In this document: positions 37,222 to 46,424 of the stretch, piece by piece
How positions within the stretch are numbered: position 1 is the stretch's first letter
How the letters are laid out: the number at the start of each line of letters is the position of its first letter
Source: [Eubacterium] yurii subsp. margaretiae ATCC 43715
Lineage (GTDB): Bacteria; Bacillota; Clostridia; Peptostreptococcales; Filifactoraceae
Length of the DNA stretch: 64,000 bases
Assembly (NCBI GenBank): GCA_000146855.1
Contig: GL405246.1
Location: 1,600,808 to 1,664,807, forward strand
Direction: 5' to 3'
Notes under the pieces: model-generated
The model's input: only the letters and a program-made list of their open reading frames with translations
Database searches by the model: none
Told to the model about the DNA's origin: nothing
Program-made: the position numbers and the translations under genes

Positions 37222-37354
37222 ATAGCTTTTTAATGTTATAAATTTAATTTATTAATAAATCTCATCAATAGTTTTAAAAAATAGTATTTGCTCTATAACT
37301 TTATTATAAATGCACCGGAAATTTTTTATCAAATTCTTTTATTGCTTTTAGTAT
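37222..37354 (+). repeat. MITE-like repeat, family 2, copy between miaB and ispH
   Basis: Shares TCTCATCAATAGTTTTAAAA and TTTTAGTATTAATT with the copies at 28653-28775 and 39568-39693. The right end is clear; the left end is estimated from element size. It fills most of the 237-bp gap. Confidence 0.45.
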
Positions 37355-37374
37355 TAATTCTAATAAACTAATAA

Positions 37375-38208
37375 TTAATCAATTTTTTTCAGGTAGTCAA
37401 TTACCTCGTCTATTACAAAGTCAGGCGTGGATGCTCCTGCTGTCACTCCAAGTTTTTGTACTCCATCAAACATTGTTTCTTCAAGCTCTGCAACATCTTC
37501 TATAAATATACTCTTTACTTTTTCGCTTGCAAGTTCATAGAGCTTTTTGGAGTTGGAGCTTGAGGTATCACCTATTACTATCATCATATCTACTTCCTCT
37601 GCTAATTGCAAAGCAAAGTCCTGTCGTTTTTTTGTGGCACTACATATGGTGTTGAAAATCTCTATATTTTTTATTTTTTCTTTTAATATCTCTACTATTT
37701 TTGTGTATTTTTCAATGTTAAAAGTTGTTTGAAACACTACAGCATAGCTTTTTTCATCATCTATATCAAGTCTGCCTGTATCTGCTATATCTTCCACAAA
37801 CTGCGCCTTATAGTCACTCCAAGAATTTATACCTATTACCTCAGGATGCTTCTTACTTCCTACGATTATTATTTCATATCCTTCCCTATATTTTTCTTCT
37901 ACTATCTGATGGATTTTTTTTACATATATACAAGTGGTATCTATTACATTCAAGTTATGCTTACTTGCGTAATCATAGTATTTTTTTTCCACTCCGTGTG
38001 AGCGAAAAATTATGTTTTTATTTTTCTCTTTAAGCTTGTCTACTACCTGTAAACCCTTATTTTTCAATTTCTCTACAGCTCTTTTATTATGAATCAAAGA
38101 GCCGAGAGAATAGATATCTTCATACTTGTCAATGCTTTCATCTGCCACAGAAACAGCTTTTTTCACTCCATAACAATAGCCTGAAAACTTGCTGAGTATT
38201 ATCTCCAT
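37375..38208 (-). CDS. ispH: 4-hydroxy-3-methylbut-2-enyl diphosphate reductase
   Basis: An iron-sulfur enzyme making IPP and DMAPP in the last step of the MEP isoprenoid pathway. The three cluster cysteines are in GYCYGVKKAV (C12), DTTCIYVKK and TICSATKKRQ. The protein has 277 residues, so it lacks the fused S1/RpsA domain found in some clostridia. It follows plsC by 14 nt and cmk further up, the common cmk-plsC-ispH order. A frequent next gene, rpsA, is missing here. Confidence 0.95.
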   Translation of the reverse strand: MEIILSKFSGYCYGVKKAVSVADESIDKYEDIYSLGSLIHNKRAVEKLKNKGLQVVDKLKEKNKNIIFRSHGVEKKYYDYASKHNLNVIDTTCIYVKKIHQIVEEKYREGYEIIIVGSKKHPEVIGINSWSDYKAQFVEDIADTGRLDIDDEKSYAVVFQTTFNIEKYTKIVEILKEKIKNIEIFNTICSATKKRQDFALQLAEEVDMMIVIGDTSSSNSKKLYELASEKVKSIFIEDVAELEETMFDGVQKLGVTAGASTPDFVIDEVIDYLKKID

Positions 38209-38222
38209 CTCTTACCTCTTGC

Positions 38223-38819
38223 TTATTGTTCCTTTTTAATTATTTGCATTACTTCATTTGATACCAACATATAACTGTCACTGTTTTTATTCTCCAACAG
38301 TTCACTTGGAACATAATAAGGTTCATGATATACAATCTTCACCTTTGAAAAAGGCTTGTAGTTGTTTTCTGCTATTATGCTCACAGGAATAACAGGTGTA
38401 TTCGTCCTTATTGCAAACATTCCTATGCCGGCTTTTGCAGAGTCATCCTCATCATTTTTCACCCTTGTACCTTGCGGGAATATTCCAAGTATGTGATTTT
38501 CTTTAAGAACCTTATAGATTTTTTTAAGTCCTGCTATGTCATTTCTTTCTCTATCAATTGAAATTACAAAGGTATTGTTCAATATCCACCTAAGCACCGG
38601 ATGGATGAAGAGTTCTTTTTTGCCTACATAGTGTATCTTCCTTTTTTTCAGTGCTATTATTACCAAGAGAGGATCGTAATTGCTCTTATGATTGGATGCT
38701 ATAATATATGGTTTCCCATCTTCCAGTCTTCTGTTGCCCACAATTTCGAGTCTAAAGAAAATGTGAAAAAATGGTATTAAAATCGCTTTTAAAATTGTAT
38801 ATAACATTTTAAACCTCAT
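38223..38819 (-). CDS. plsC: 1-acylglycerol-3-phosphate acyltransferase
   Basis: Makes phosphatidate from lysophosphatidate at the membrane. The catalytic HX4D is H44-D49 (NHKSNYD), followed by FVISIDRE and the acceptor motif FPQGTR. An N-terminal hydrophobic segment (about 6-24) anchors it. The 198-residue size is normal. It lies between cmk and ispH on one transcript. Confidence 0.92.
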   Translation of the reverse strand: MRFKMLYTILKAILIPFFHIFFRLEIVGNRRLEDGKPYIIASNHKSNYDPLLVIIALKKRKIHYVGKKELFIHPVLRWILNNTFVISIDRERNDIAGLKKIYKVLKENHILGIFPQGTRVKNDEDDSAKAGIGMFAIRTNTPVIPVSIIAENNYKPFSKVKIVYHEPYYVPSELLENKNSDSYMLVSNEVMQIIKKEQ

Positions 38820-38883
38820 TAAATTAAATTTTTGCTTTATTTTTTTTCAATAAATTGATAAAATTCCTTTATAATTGATAAAT

Positions 38884-39525
38884 CTATTTTATATAGGATA
38901 AAATTTTTTCCAAGACCTGTTCAATGCTCATGCCACTTGTGTCTATCTCAATTGCATCATCTGCCTTCTTAAGTGGAGTTACCTCTCTATTGGAATCAAT
39001 ATAGTCTCTGTTTTCCATAGATTTTTTCACTTCGTCAAAACTTATATTAGTCTTTCCCTTTTGTAACTCTTCTTCGTATCTTCTCCTTGCTCTAACATCA
39101 ACAGAAGCAGTAACGTAAAACTTATAGTCTGCATTTGGAAAAACTACTGTTCCTATGTCTCTACCATCAAGGACCACTGATTTTTTGCCACTCATCTTCC
39201 TTTGCAAGTCTACCATCTTCTCTCTTACAATTCTTATGGCAGAAACAAAAGACACATTATCATTTACATTTTTTTCTCTAATTTGCACAGACACATCTTT
39301 ATTATTAAGATAGAGTTTATCATTTATAAATTCAAGTTCAATTTTTTCTAAATTGATTTTTACCTGATTCTCATCGTTAAAATCTACATTATTTTCTAAA
39401 AAATAAAGAGTTACAGCCCTGTACATGGCTCCTGTATCAAGGTAAGTTATACCCAATTTTTCAGATATTATTTTTGCGACTGTACTCTTGCCTGAGCCGG
39501 CAGGTCCGTCAAATGCTATTATCAT
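38884..39525 (-). CDS. cmk: cytidylate kinase
   Basis: Phosphorylates CMP and dCMP. The P-loop GPAGSGKST is at 6-14, followed by YLDTGAMYRAVT, VLDGRDIGTVVFP and RARRRYEE, all Cmk signatures. Its 213 residues fit the short Firmicute form. GGAG eight bases before ATG supports the start. First gene of the cmk-plsC-ispH operon. Confidence 0.94.
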   Translation of the reverse strand: MIIAFDGPAGSGKSTVAKIISEKLGITYLDTGAMYRAVTLYFLENNVDFNDENQVKINLEKIELEFINDKLYLNNKDVSVQIREKNVNDNVSFVSAIRIVREKMVDLQRKMSGKKSVVLDGRDIGTVVFPNADYKFYVTASVDVRARRRYEEELQKGKTNISFDEVKKSMENRDYIDSNREVTPLKKADDAIEIDTSGMSIEQVLEKILSYIK

Positions 39526-39567
39526 TTTTTATACTCCAAATAAAATTGTTATTTTAAATCTAAATTT

Positions 39568-39693
39568 ATAACTATTCTCTATTTAAGCTATAGATAATGC
39601 TTATAAATAGTTTTATAAAGATAGTATATAATCTATGGCTTGACTATAAATACCTAAAAATACTTTATTCGTTATTTTATTAGATTTTAGTAT
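39568..39693 (+). repeat. MITE-like repeat, family 2, copy upstream of cmk
   Basis: 126 bp beginning ATAACTATTCTCTATTTAAG and ending ATTAGATTTTAGTAT. Its left part matches the reverse complement of the right part of 19326-19450 (ATTCTATTTAAACTATGGAT), and its right part matches 28653-28775. It lies directly upstream of cmk and so probably contains or flanks the operon's promoter. Confidence 0.55.
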
Positions 39694-39710
39694 TAATAAT
39701 GCAATCAAAT

Positions 39711-39736
39711 TTAAAAAGTGGATAAAAATCCACTTT
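39711..39736 (-). terminator. terminator of the molybdopterin-binding protein gene
   Basis: AAAGTGGA and TCCACTTT pair around TTTTTA, with more T following on the minus strand. The stem overlaps the last bases of the stop codon region at 39735. Confidence 0.8.
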
Positions 39737-40712
39737 ATAATAGTCCACCATGTCCAAATGATGCTATAGTTCTTTTATCAGTCTCTACATTAGCAAGAGC
39801 TCTTGGTAAGATTAAATCAAATACAGTTTTTTCGCAGTACATAACTGAACCCGGCAAACCCATAATGGGCGTTCCGTCTTCAAAATACGAAAGAGCAAAC
39901 ATTGCACCAGGCAGTACCGGAGTTCCGTAAGTCACATATTTCTCCGCTGTAATTGATATAGCTTTAGGAGTAAGGTCATCAGGATCAACACTCATTCCTC
40001 CTGTACAAAGTATAAGCTCACATCCCATATCTTTCAGCTTCCTTATCGCATTTGCTATCATTTCAGTATCGTCATAGACCGTTTCATGACCGATTACTTC
40101 CACTCCGTAGTTTGCAAGTTTTTCCCTTACCACTGGAGTAAAGTCGTCCTTTATCCTCTTATGATATACTTCATTTCCTGTTGTAACTATCCCTGCTGTC
40201 TTCCTGACAAAAGGCTTAATCTCAAAGAGTTTCTTATCTCCTATAAGGTCTCTAAGCTCTTCCATCTGACTTTTCTTGACAAATATAGGTATTATTCTCA
40301 TTCCTGCAATCTTTGTACCTTTTTTTACTACAGAGTTACCTTGTATTGATGCAAGCATAAGGTCGTCAAGCATATTAATCTTATGAAGTAAGTGTGCATC
40401 TACTGTAAGATAGCCGTCAATCTCTGAAACTAGCTCCATCTTACCCTCTTTAACAGGAGTAAAACTCATATTCTCACCTATTGTAAGGTCTATCATATAC
40501 TGTGCACAGTCATCTTCGTGCATTAAATCTTTGTCAGACTCTTCAAGTACATATATATGGTCTTTTCCTACTGAAAGTAAAATAGGCAGGTCTTCTTCAG
40601 TTACTACATGACCTCTTCTAAATACCGCATCCTTTACCTTTCCCTTAACTATCTGTGTTATGTCGTGACAAAGTGCATAACCTATTGCGTCCTTAGTTTC
40701 TATTAATTTCAT
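39735..40712 (-). CDS. molybdopterin-binding (MoaB/MoeA-like) protein
   Basis: A 325-residue protein. The N-terminal 160 residues (AIGYALCHDITQIV, FRRGHVVTEED) resemble the MoeA substrate domain. The C-terminal 150 carry the MoCF/MoaB fold with GIVTTGNEVY, ILCTGGMSVDPDDLTP, GTPVLPGAM and MGLPGSVMY. Such stand-alone clostridial proteins are usually annotated as molybdopterin-binding and are thought to handle molybdenum cofactor for selenium-dependent or xanthine-dehydrogenase-type enzymes. No molybdenum-cofactor or molybdoenzyme gene is nearby. Precise step unknown. Confidence 0.82.
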   Translation of the reverse strand: MKLIETKDAIGYALCHDITQIVKGKVKDAVFRRGHVVTEEDLPILLSVGKDHIYVLEESDKDLMHEDDCAQYMIDLTIGENMSFTPVKEGKMELVSEIDGYLTVDAHLLHKINMLDDLMLASIQGNSVVKKGTKIAGMRIIPIFVKKSQMEELRDLIGDKKLFEIKPFVRKTAGIVTTGNEVYHKRIKDDFTPVVREKLANYGVEVIGHETVYDDTEMIANAIRKLKDMGCELILCTGGMSVDPDDLTPKAISITAEKYVTYGTPVLPGAMFALSYFEDGTPIMGLPGSVMYCEKTVFDLILPRALANVETDKRTIASFGHGGLL

Positions 40713-40775
40713 TTTTCTCTCCGAAAATATATTTTAAAATTTCAACTATTAATTTTAAATATTTAATATGACTTG

Positions 40776-42551
40776 CTAAATACTTCTTTTTAGAGTAAAT
40801 ATAGTAATGTCGTCACCACTGCCCTTATTGTCTGTAAATCCAGCAAGCTCATCTTTTATAGCATCGCATGGATTTTCAACATTGTTATTAAGTTGATTTA
40901 TAAAATAATTTGCAAGTCTATTTACTCCAAATTCTTCGCCCTTTTTATTTTTCGCTTCGATGACTCCGTCAGTATATATTGCAAAAAACTCAATGCCATT
41001 AACGCTTGTCACATCCTCATCATAAACAGTGTCTTCAAATATACCAATCGCTATGGCTGTATTGCTGTTTAGCATCTTATACTTTCTCTTACCGTTTACA
41101 TCCTTATATATTGCTATAGGAACTGTATGACCTGCATTTGCTGAATAGACCTTATTATTTTGAAAGTCAAAGAAAATCATCTTTGCAGTTATAAATATAT
41201 CCAGTTTATCAAGTTCCTTGAACAAGATTGAGTTAAGTTGAGAAAGTATCGTCGATGGTGATGATGTGATAGTTAGCAGCATATTTATGGCACCCTTCAT
41301 CATTGCCACGAAATAGTTGGACATAAGTCCATGCCCCATAACATCTGCAATAAAAAATATATACTTATTGTCGTCTATTTTTTTGAACTTACAAAAGTCT
41401 CCACCAACATATTTATATGGTATGTTGAGATAGTCTATGCTGACATTGTCATCGCCTGACATTATCTCATCTTCCATTATCATCTGCTGTTGCTGATTAA
41501 CTAATTCCAAATCCCTGTGAATAAATGAGTTTTCCAAGAGTTTTACATTGTTTAGGTAAATATATACAGATAAAACAATCTGAGTTGCAAAAATGCCTAG
41601 TATCCTAATGTCGTCAGTATAATACTTATCTGAATTTATTAAGATTATTTTTCCTATTTTTTCATCATTTCTCACAAGATTTTCATAAGCTATGGAATGT
41701 ACACCACGTTTGAGCAGTTGCTTAGATATAGTATCTCCTTGGTATATTTTCTTGTCAGACTTCTTTGAACTTGAGATTATAAAGTCATTTACCATCTTTA
41801 AATTTTTGTTACTTCCAAAACTTTCCGCCACAGTAAGACCGGAAGTGTCATCGTCTACAAAGATAAAGGCAGATTTTGATGAAGTAATCTTGCATATATC
41901 TTCAGCAATTAGTTTGAAATAAGAATTAGGATTTCTATTTTCGTACAATGAAGTTGCTCTGCTTTCTATAGAGACAATGGCATTTCTGAATTTTTTGACC
42001 ATCTCGTCAATCTCTTTGTTCTGATTGGTAATATCTATCGAAAGAGCAAGCAGTGAAGCAACAGAATTGATAAAATCTATGTCACCTTCTGTCAACTTCT
42101 CATCTTCTTCCACAAAGCAAGTTATAAATCCCTTAACATTGTTGCTAGACACCAAAGGTACTACCAATCTTCCCTTGTATCCTACCTTTTCAGCCAAGGC
42201 TCTCTCAGCCTCAGCCATGTCATCTGCAAAGATATCCCTTACATAGTAATAACGTTTATTTTTAATAGCATACCTAAAATACTCTGCAAACTGATCCATA
42301 TGTATTTTCATACCTATATCCGTCTGTTCAGCCTCAAAAAATTTGGGAATATCTCCCAAAGTTTCTTTGCATACCAAATATGTGTATTCATAAGTATTAT
42401 TTTTAAATATATTGACACACGCTCTCTTAGGTGGTACAACTTCAAGCATCTTATCTATGACTGAATCTTTAATAGCAAAAAAGTCTTTTGACGAAGTAAC
42501 TATCTTGGATATTTCGACTATTGAACTTAGTGTATTTATTACATCACTCAA
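40776..42551 (-). CDS. GAF-domain PP2C-type phosphatase (RsbU/SpoIIE-like)
   Basis: A 591-residue soluble protein. Two GAF-like sensor regions occupy about residues 1-165 and 185-345. A linker helix follows, then the SpoIIE/PP2C phosphatase domain (about 380-591) with VGGDFCKFKKID, FIADVMGHGLMSN, ANAGHTVPIAI, and the closing AIYTDGVIEAKN and GDDITIFTLK. The metal-binding aspartates are present. Such proteins usually dephosphorylate an anti-anti-sigma factor; no STAS or anti-sigma gene is adjacent, so partner and signal are unknown. Confidence 0.88.
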   Translation of the reverse strand: MSDVINTLSSIVEISKIVTSSKDFFAIKDSVIDKMLEVVPPKRACVNIFKNNTYEYTYLVCKETLGDIPKFFEAEQTDIGMKIHMDQFAEYFRYAIKNKRYYYVRDIFADDMAEAERALAEKVGYKGRLVVPLVSSNNVKGFITCFVEEDEKLTEGDIDFINSVASLLALSIDITNQNKEIDEMVKKFRNAIVSIESRATSLYENRNPNSYFKLIAEDICKITSSKSAFIFVDDDTSGLTVAESFGSNKNLKMVNDFIISSSKKSDKKIYQGDTISKQLLKRGVHSIAYENLVRNDEKIGKIILINSDKYYTDDIRILGIFATQIVLSVYIYLNNVKLLENSFIHRDLELVNQQQQMIMEDEIMSGDDNVSIDYLNIPYKYVGGDFCKFKKIDDNKYIFFIADVMGHGLMSNYFVAMMKGAINMLLTITSSPSTILSQLNSILFKELDKLDIFITAKMIFFDFQNNKVYSANAGHTVPIAIYKDVNGKRKYKMLNSNTAIAIGIFEDTVYDEDVTSVNGIEFFAIYTDGVIEAKNKKGEEFGVNRLANYFINQLNNNVENPCDAIKDELAGFTDNKGSGDDITIFTLKRSI

Positions 42552-42645
42552 GACACACCTACCTTAAAAAAGTCAATAAAATTAATCAAATTTCTATTTG
42601 AATTTATCTTAAAAATTATAACAAAAAATCTCCTATATGGCAAAT

Positions 42646-43164
42646 CTACTCCTGTACATAAGCAATATATGGTAGATTTCTGTATTTTTCCTTACAGTCG
42701 ATGCCATAACCAACTATAAACAAATCTTCAATTTCAAAACCTACATAGTCTACCTTGACATCACATTTTCTCCTTGAAGGCTTGTCCAATAAAGTACAAA
42801 TACTTACACTCTTAGCATTTTTACCGGTAAGATAGTCCTTTATATACTTTAATGTCAATCCGGTATCTATTATATCTTCAACTATGATGACATTTTTTCC
42901 AGTTAAATCCATCTCTATATCTTTATTAATCTTTACTACACCGCTACTTTCTGTAGACATACCATAGCTTGATACCGCAATAAAGTCTAGCGACAAGTCA
43001 AGATTAATATTTCTTACCAAATCCGAAACAAAGACGAAGGCTCCTTTTAACACACCAACTATCAATACTTCCTGATTTTCAAAATCTTTTTCTATTTTTC
43101 TTGCGAGCTCTGCAACCTTAGTTTCTATTTGCTCTTGAGATATCAGTGTATTGGAAATATTCAT
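42646..43164 (-). CDS. hpt: hypoxanthine phosphoribosyltransferase
   Basis: Purine salvage: joins hypoxanthine or guanine to PRPP. The PRPP loop is VIIVEDIIDTGLTLKYI, and the base-binding region VDYVGFEIEDLFIVGYGID follows. I chose ATG 43164, behind AAGGTG, over a GTG three codons upstream that lies inside that site. The protein has 172 residues. In many Firmicutes hpt lies with tilS and ftsH; neither is here. Confidence 0.94.
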   Translation of the reverse strand: MNISNTLISQEQIETKVAELARKIEKDFENQEVLIVGVLKGAFVFVSDLVRNINLDLSLDFIAVSSYGMSTESSGVVKINKDIEMDLTGKNVIIVEDIIDTGLTLKYIKDYLTGKNAKSVSICTLLDKPSRRKCDVKVDYVGFEIEDLFIVGYGIDCKEKYRNLPYIAYVQE

Positions 43165-43398
43165 ATATAACACCTTTCCAAATTTATATCAAAATTTTAA
43201 ACAAAAAAATCTATTAATCTACAATATTTCTCTAAGAGAAATTTCATAAATCTTAGTAATAACTTTGAGCTTATTAATTTATTTTATGATTTTTATACTA
43301 AAAATCATTTTTTCGCCTTGCGTCATTATATCATCTTTTTTACAATATTTCTATAAAAATAAGCAATATTTATAATTATTCTATGTAATCTTATTTTT

Positions 43399-43426
43399 AA
43401 AAAAGCGGAGTTTATTATAACTCCGC
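43399..43426 (-). terminator. terminator of the zinc protease gene
   Basis: GCGGAGTT pairs with AACTCCGC around a six-base loop, followed by six T on the minus strand, 13 bp after the stop codon at 43440. Confidence 0.88.
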
Positions 43427-43439
43427 CTAAGCACTAAAA

Positions 43440-44159
43440 CTAGTCTCTTCTCCTACTGTTATTGTACAATATTACAAACCTAAGTATAGTCAAGACTGTT
43501 GCCAGTACACCTGCAACATAAGTAAGAGCTGCTGCATTCAATACTTTTTTAGAAGAATCTACCTCTTCTCTTGACAATATCCTTTGGTCTTCCAAAAGGT
43601 CAAAGGCTCTATTTGATGCGTCAAATTCTACAGGTAGTGTCACCAACTGAAACAATAATGTTGAAGAAAATAAGATTATCCCTATGGGAATAAGTGGACG
43701 CAATGTCGATATGAAAAAACCTATCATAATAATTGGAATTGAAATCCTACTAGCTATATTTACTCCAGGTACTATTGCAGATCTCATCAAATAAGGTTGG
43801 TACGCTACCGAGTCTTGAATAGCGTGTCCACACTCATGAGCTGCTACAGAAACCGCTGCTATGGAGTTTGAATTCATAACCGGTTCTGAAAGTGAAATGC
43901 TCTTTTCTCTCGGATCATAGTGATCTGTGAGCGAGCCAGCTATAGGTTTTATTTTTATATACGAAAGTCCGTTTGCATCAAGAATTTTCCTTGCAGTTTG
44001 AGCTCCTGTAAGTCCTGATGAACTCATCTTCCAAGAATATTTTTTAAATGTACTGTTTACCCTTGAGCTTGCCAATGAAGAGATGACTATTCCGATTAAG
44101 ACAAAAATATAAGTCCAATCAAAATAATAATATCCGCCATAGCCTCCAAATCCATACAT
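43440..44159 (-). CDS. membrane zinc metallopeptidase, YugP family
   Basis: A 239-residue protein of the Zn_peptidase_2 family. A first membrane helix lies at about 15-32. HECGH at 108-112 supplies zinc ligands and the catalytic glutamate. GLTGAQTARKIL and DPREKSISLSEPV are family segments, and three more hydrophobic helices follow (about 135-180 and 208-232). The tyrosine- and glycine-rich first twelve residues are usual for the family. The substrate is not known; a quality-control role at the membrane is possible. Confidence 0.9.
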   Translation of the reverse strand: MYGFGGYGGYYYFDWTYIFVLIGIVISSLASSRVNSTFKKYSWKMSSSGLTGAQTARKILDANGLSYIKIKPIAGSLTDHYDPREKSISLSEPVMNSNSIAAVSVAAHECGHAIQDSVAYQPYLMRSAIVPGVNIASRISIPIIMIGFFISTLRPLIPIGIILFSSTLLFQLVTLPVEFDASNRAFDLLEDQRILSREEVDSSKKVLNAAALTYVAGVLATVLTILRFVILYNNSRRRD

Positions 44160-44311
44160 AATTAAATCCTCCGTTTTACAATAATACTTTATCTCTTATT
44201 CTTTATAGTAAAATCCATAAATAGATTCTTATTAGTATATTTACATTTTATAACATTTTAAAACTTTTTTTACAGTATTATGTCATTACTATTAACAAGA
44301 TATATTATGAA

Positions 44312-44542
44312 TTATATCATCGGTCTTCTCAACATTTCTTCTACAAATTTTCTCTTACTTCGATGAAGTTTGTATCTCTCATTGCATCTTTTAAGCCTTA
44401 AGGCAAATCTTTCATTGATAAATGAAAAACCTAATACTATAAAGACAAAGCCGGGCAATACCGGTAAGATACAACCCAAGATGCCTATAAAAATTAAAAC
44501 ACCACCTAATATCTTTTTTATAAAGTTGTTTTTTCTTATCAT
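44312..44542 (-). CDS. small two-helix membrane protein
   Basis: 76 residues from ATG 44542, which has AGGTG five bases before it (the frame is open to 44578 but has no site there). Two hydrophobic stretches around LGGVLIFIGILGCILPVLPG and FVFIVLGFSFI are joined by a proline-glycine turn, then a basic tail (LRLKRCNERYKLHRSKRK). It resembles the PGPGW/DUF454 kind of small membrane proteins, but I cannot place it firmly. It follows the FliS-like gene by 16 nt. Confidence 0.6.
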   Translation of the reverse strand: MIRKNNFIKKILGGVLIFIGILGCILPVLPGFVFIVLGFSFINERFALRLKRCNERYKLHRSKRKFVEEMLRRPMI

Positions 44543-44558
44543 AAAAACACCTACTTTT

Positions 44559-45014
44559 TTAAATTTTCCCAAAGTCATTCATACTTCCACTTATATTAAC
44601 ATCTTTTTTACCATAAGTCACAGCATTGGAAATATTGGGATTATTCTTCTTGTCAAATACATTACCTGAAGCTGCTGTCCAAGCATCTCTAAGTTTAATA
44701 AAAACCTTTATAACTTCATCCAGCTTTTCTGTTTTTTTATCTATATAGCATTCTCCTACCGTTTCATTAATGTAAAGATAAAGCTCTATGCTTTTTTCCT
44801 TAAACTCAGTATTTTCCTCTCCCAAGGTCGCAATAAGGTGTGCAAGTATATCTCTCACCCTATCTGTCCTTGCATCCATATCCTTTTTATTTTCATCTCT
44901 AATGGCTATTTTAAGTTCTTCTACTTCTTCTATTAACGCCTGATACAACAATGCTACAAGTTCAAAAGAATTTGCTGTTGCAATCTTTTCAATCAAATTA
45001 TCCTTATATGACAT
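44559..45014 (-). CDS. FliS-like flagellar chaperone family protein
   Basis: A 151-residue helical protein. ATANSFELVALLYQALIEEVEELK near the start and FIKLRDAWTAAS near residue 115 match the first and last helices of FliS, the chaperone that keeps flagellin unpolymerised. Residues 120-151 form a polar tail not usual in FliS. No flagellar gene is in the window, so it is either an isolated FliS or a related chaperone for another secreted protein. It lies downstream of the Xer recombinase on the same strand. Confidence 0.7.
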   Translation of the reverse strand: MSYKDNLIEKIATANSFELVALLYQALIEEVEELKIAIRDENKKDMDARTDRVRDILAHLIATLGEENTEFKEKSIELYLYINETVGECYIDKKTEKLDEVIKVFIKLRDAWTAASGNVFDKKNNPNISNAVTYGKKDVNISGSMNDFGKI

Positions 45015-45102
45015 TATTTTATCTCCTATAAATTAAATTTACTTAAAGTAAATACTATGCAGTGATTTTTTAATATTTTATATATTTTTTTAACATAGTA
45101 TT

Positions 45103-46092
45103 TTAATATTTAATATTACTCTTCTTCATTGCATTTACCAAGTCTTGCTTGTCTGAGTGAGTGTATATCTGAGTAGTAGATATGGAGCTGTGTCCCAGTA
45201 TCTCCTGTACTATTCTCAGATTTGCACCGTTTTTCAAGAAGTGTGTGGCAAAGGTGTGACGCAGTTTATGTGGAGTTATCCTCTTGTCAATATTGGAATA
45301 GGCTATGATTTTCTTCAGTTCCATTTGGATGTATCTCTGAGTCAACCTACCGCCCTTCTTTGATATGAAAAGAGCATCTGTATTTGATTTTATAAATTTT
45401 CTATCATCTAAATAGACCTTTATAAGATTGTCCTCATCACCTAGTTCCTTGCTTAACTCATCAACATTTATTGGTATTATTCTCTCTTTGTTTCCCTTGC
45501 CTATGACGGTCAGATAGTCCGTTTTCTTAGTCTTTTCCATATCTTTGAAATCAAGGGATACCAATTCTGAAATTCTCAATCCGGTATGCAAAAACAAGTT
45601 GATTATAAAAAAATTTCTTGATCGTATAAATTCATCATCATACAAATCTCTAATTGACTGATTAATTTTTTGTATCTCTTCTATTTCAAGGTAAGTCGGT
45701 ATTTTTGAATTATTTTTAATCTTGGATTTTATTACACTTTCCTTAGGAATAGGAGTTTTTTCCAAGATTTCCATCTCAAAGAGGTATTCCAAGAAAAGTT
45801 TTAGCACATATTTTTTTCTCTTTATTGATACGGCGGAATTTTGCTTATCTGCAACCAAGTAAGAATAATACATGGTAATATTTATAGGTTTTAATTTTTC
45901 CAACTTGTATTTTTTTAAAAGTGGGTTAGATTTTTTAAAATCAAAAAAAACCTTCAAATCTCTAAAATACGAAGAAATTGTATTTTTACTCTTACCTGAA
46001 GATACCAATGCTTCTAAAAAACTTTTTATATAAGCAAGCTCTTCTTCGTCATACTCATTTTCAATTTTTTCTATCAAACTTTTTATTTCCAT
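45103..46092 (-). CDS. Xer-type tyrosine recombinase
   Basis: A 329-residue site-specific recombinase. Residues 15-115 form the SAM-like DNA-binding domain. The catalytic residues are all visible: R173 (HTGLRISEL), a lysine near 199 (GKGNKER), H275 and R278 (HKLRHTF), H301 (LGHSS) and nucleophile Y310. It resembles XerC/XerD/XerA, which resolve chromosome dimers at dif. No dif-like site or cargo genes were recognised beside it, so a housekeeping role is favoured over an integrase. Confidence 0.9.
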   Translation of the reverse strand: MEIKSLIEKIENEYDEEELAYIKSFLEALVSSGKSKNTISSYFRDLKVFFDFKKSNPLLKKYKLEKLKPINITMYYSYLVADKQNSAVSIKRKKYVLKLFLEYLFEMEILEKTPIPKESVIKSKIKNNSKIPTYLEIEEIQKINQSIRDLYDDEFIRSRNFFIINLFLHTGLRISELVSLDFKDMEKTKKTDYLTVIGKGNKERIIPINVDELSKELGDEDNLIKVYLDDRKFIKSNTDALFISKKGGRLTQRYIQMELKKIIAYSNIDKRITPHKLRHTFATHFLKNGANLRIVQEILGHSSISTTQIYTHSDKQDLVNAMKKSNIKY

Positions 46093-46424
46093 CCATACCG
46101 CCTCACAAATTTATCTTATCTGAAGATTATACCACAGACTTTGTTTTACTTCAAATTAAATGTATCTTTCATAAATCATAAGATTTTATTAAATTTTTGT
46201 ATTAGTAAAATATGACTCAAATAGTTAAAATTTTAGCATTATTCAAATATTCATATTAAATCATTAATTTATTTTTACTGTATTTACTTTTTAAGCTTTT
46301 TAATATATAATTTAGCAGATTCCAATTTAATTATAAATAAACCAATAAAAGATATTAGTCTTAGGTAGGTTAAGAAACTGTATAATTTGTAATCAGTATT
46401 AAATATAGATAAGAGGTGATTGTT
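46093..46424. other. 332-bp divergent gap
   Basis: It separates the Xer gene from the next plus-strand gene. TATAAT at 46381-46386 preceded by TG is a probable -10 for the latter, with no convincing -35. Nothing else is recognised. Confidence 0.4.

Noticed and set aside
45103..46092. The Xer-like gene as an integrase of a mobile island
   Set aside because: No attachment-site repeats, excisionase or cargo genes surround it, and its length and motifs fit housekeeping XerC/XerD-type enzymes.
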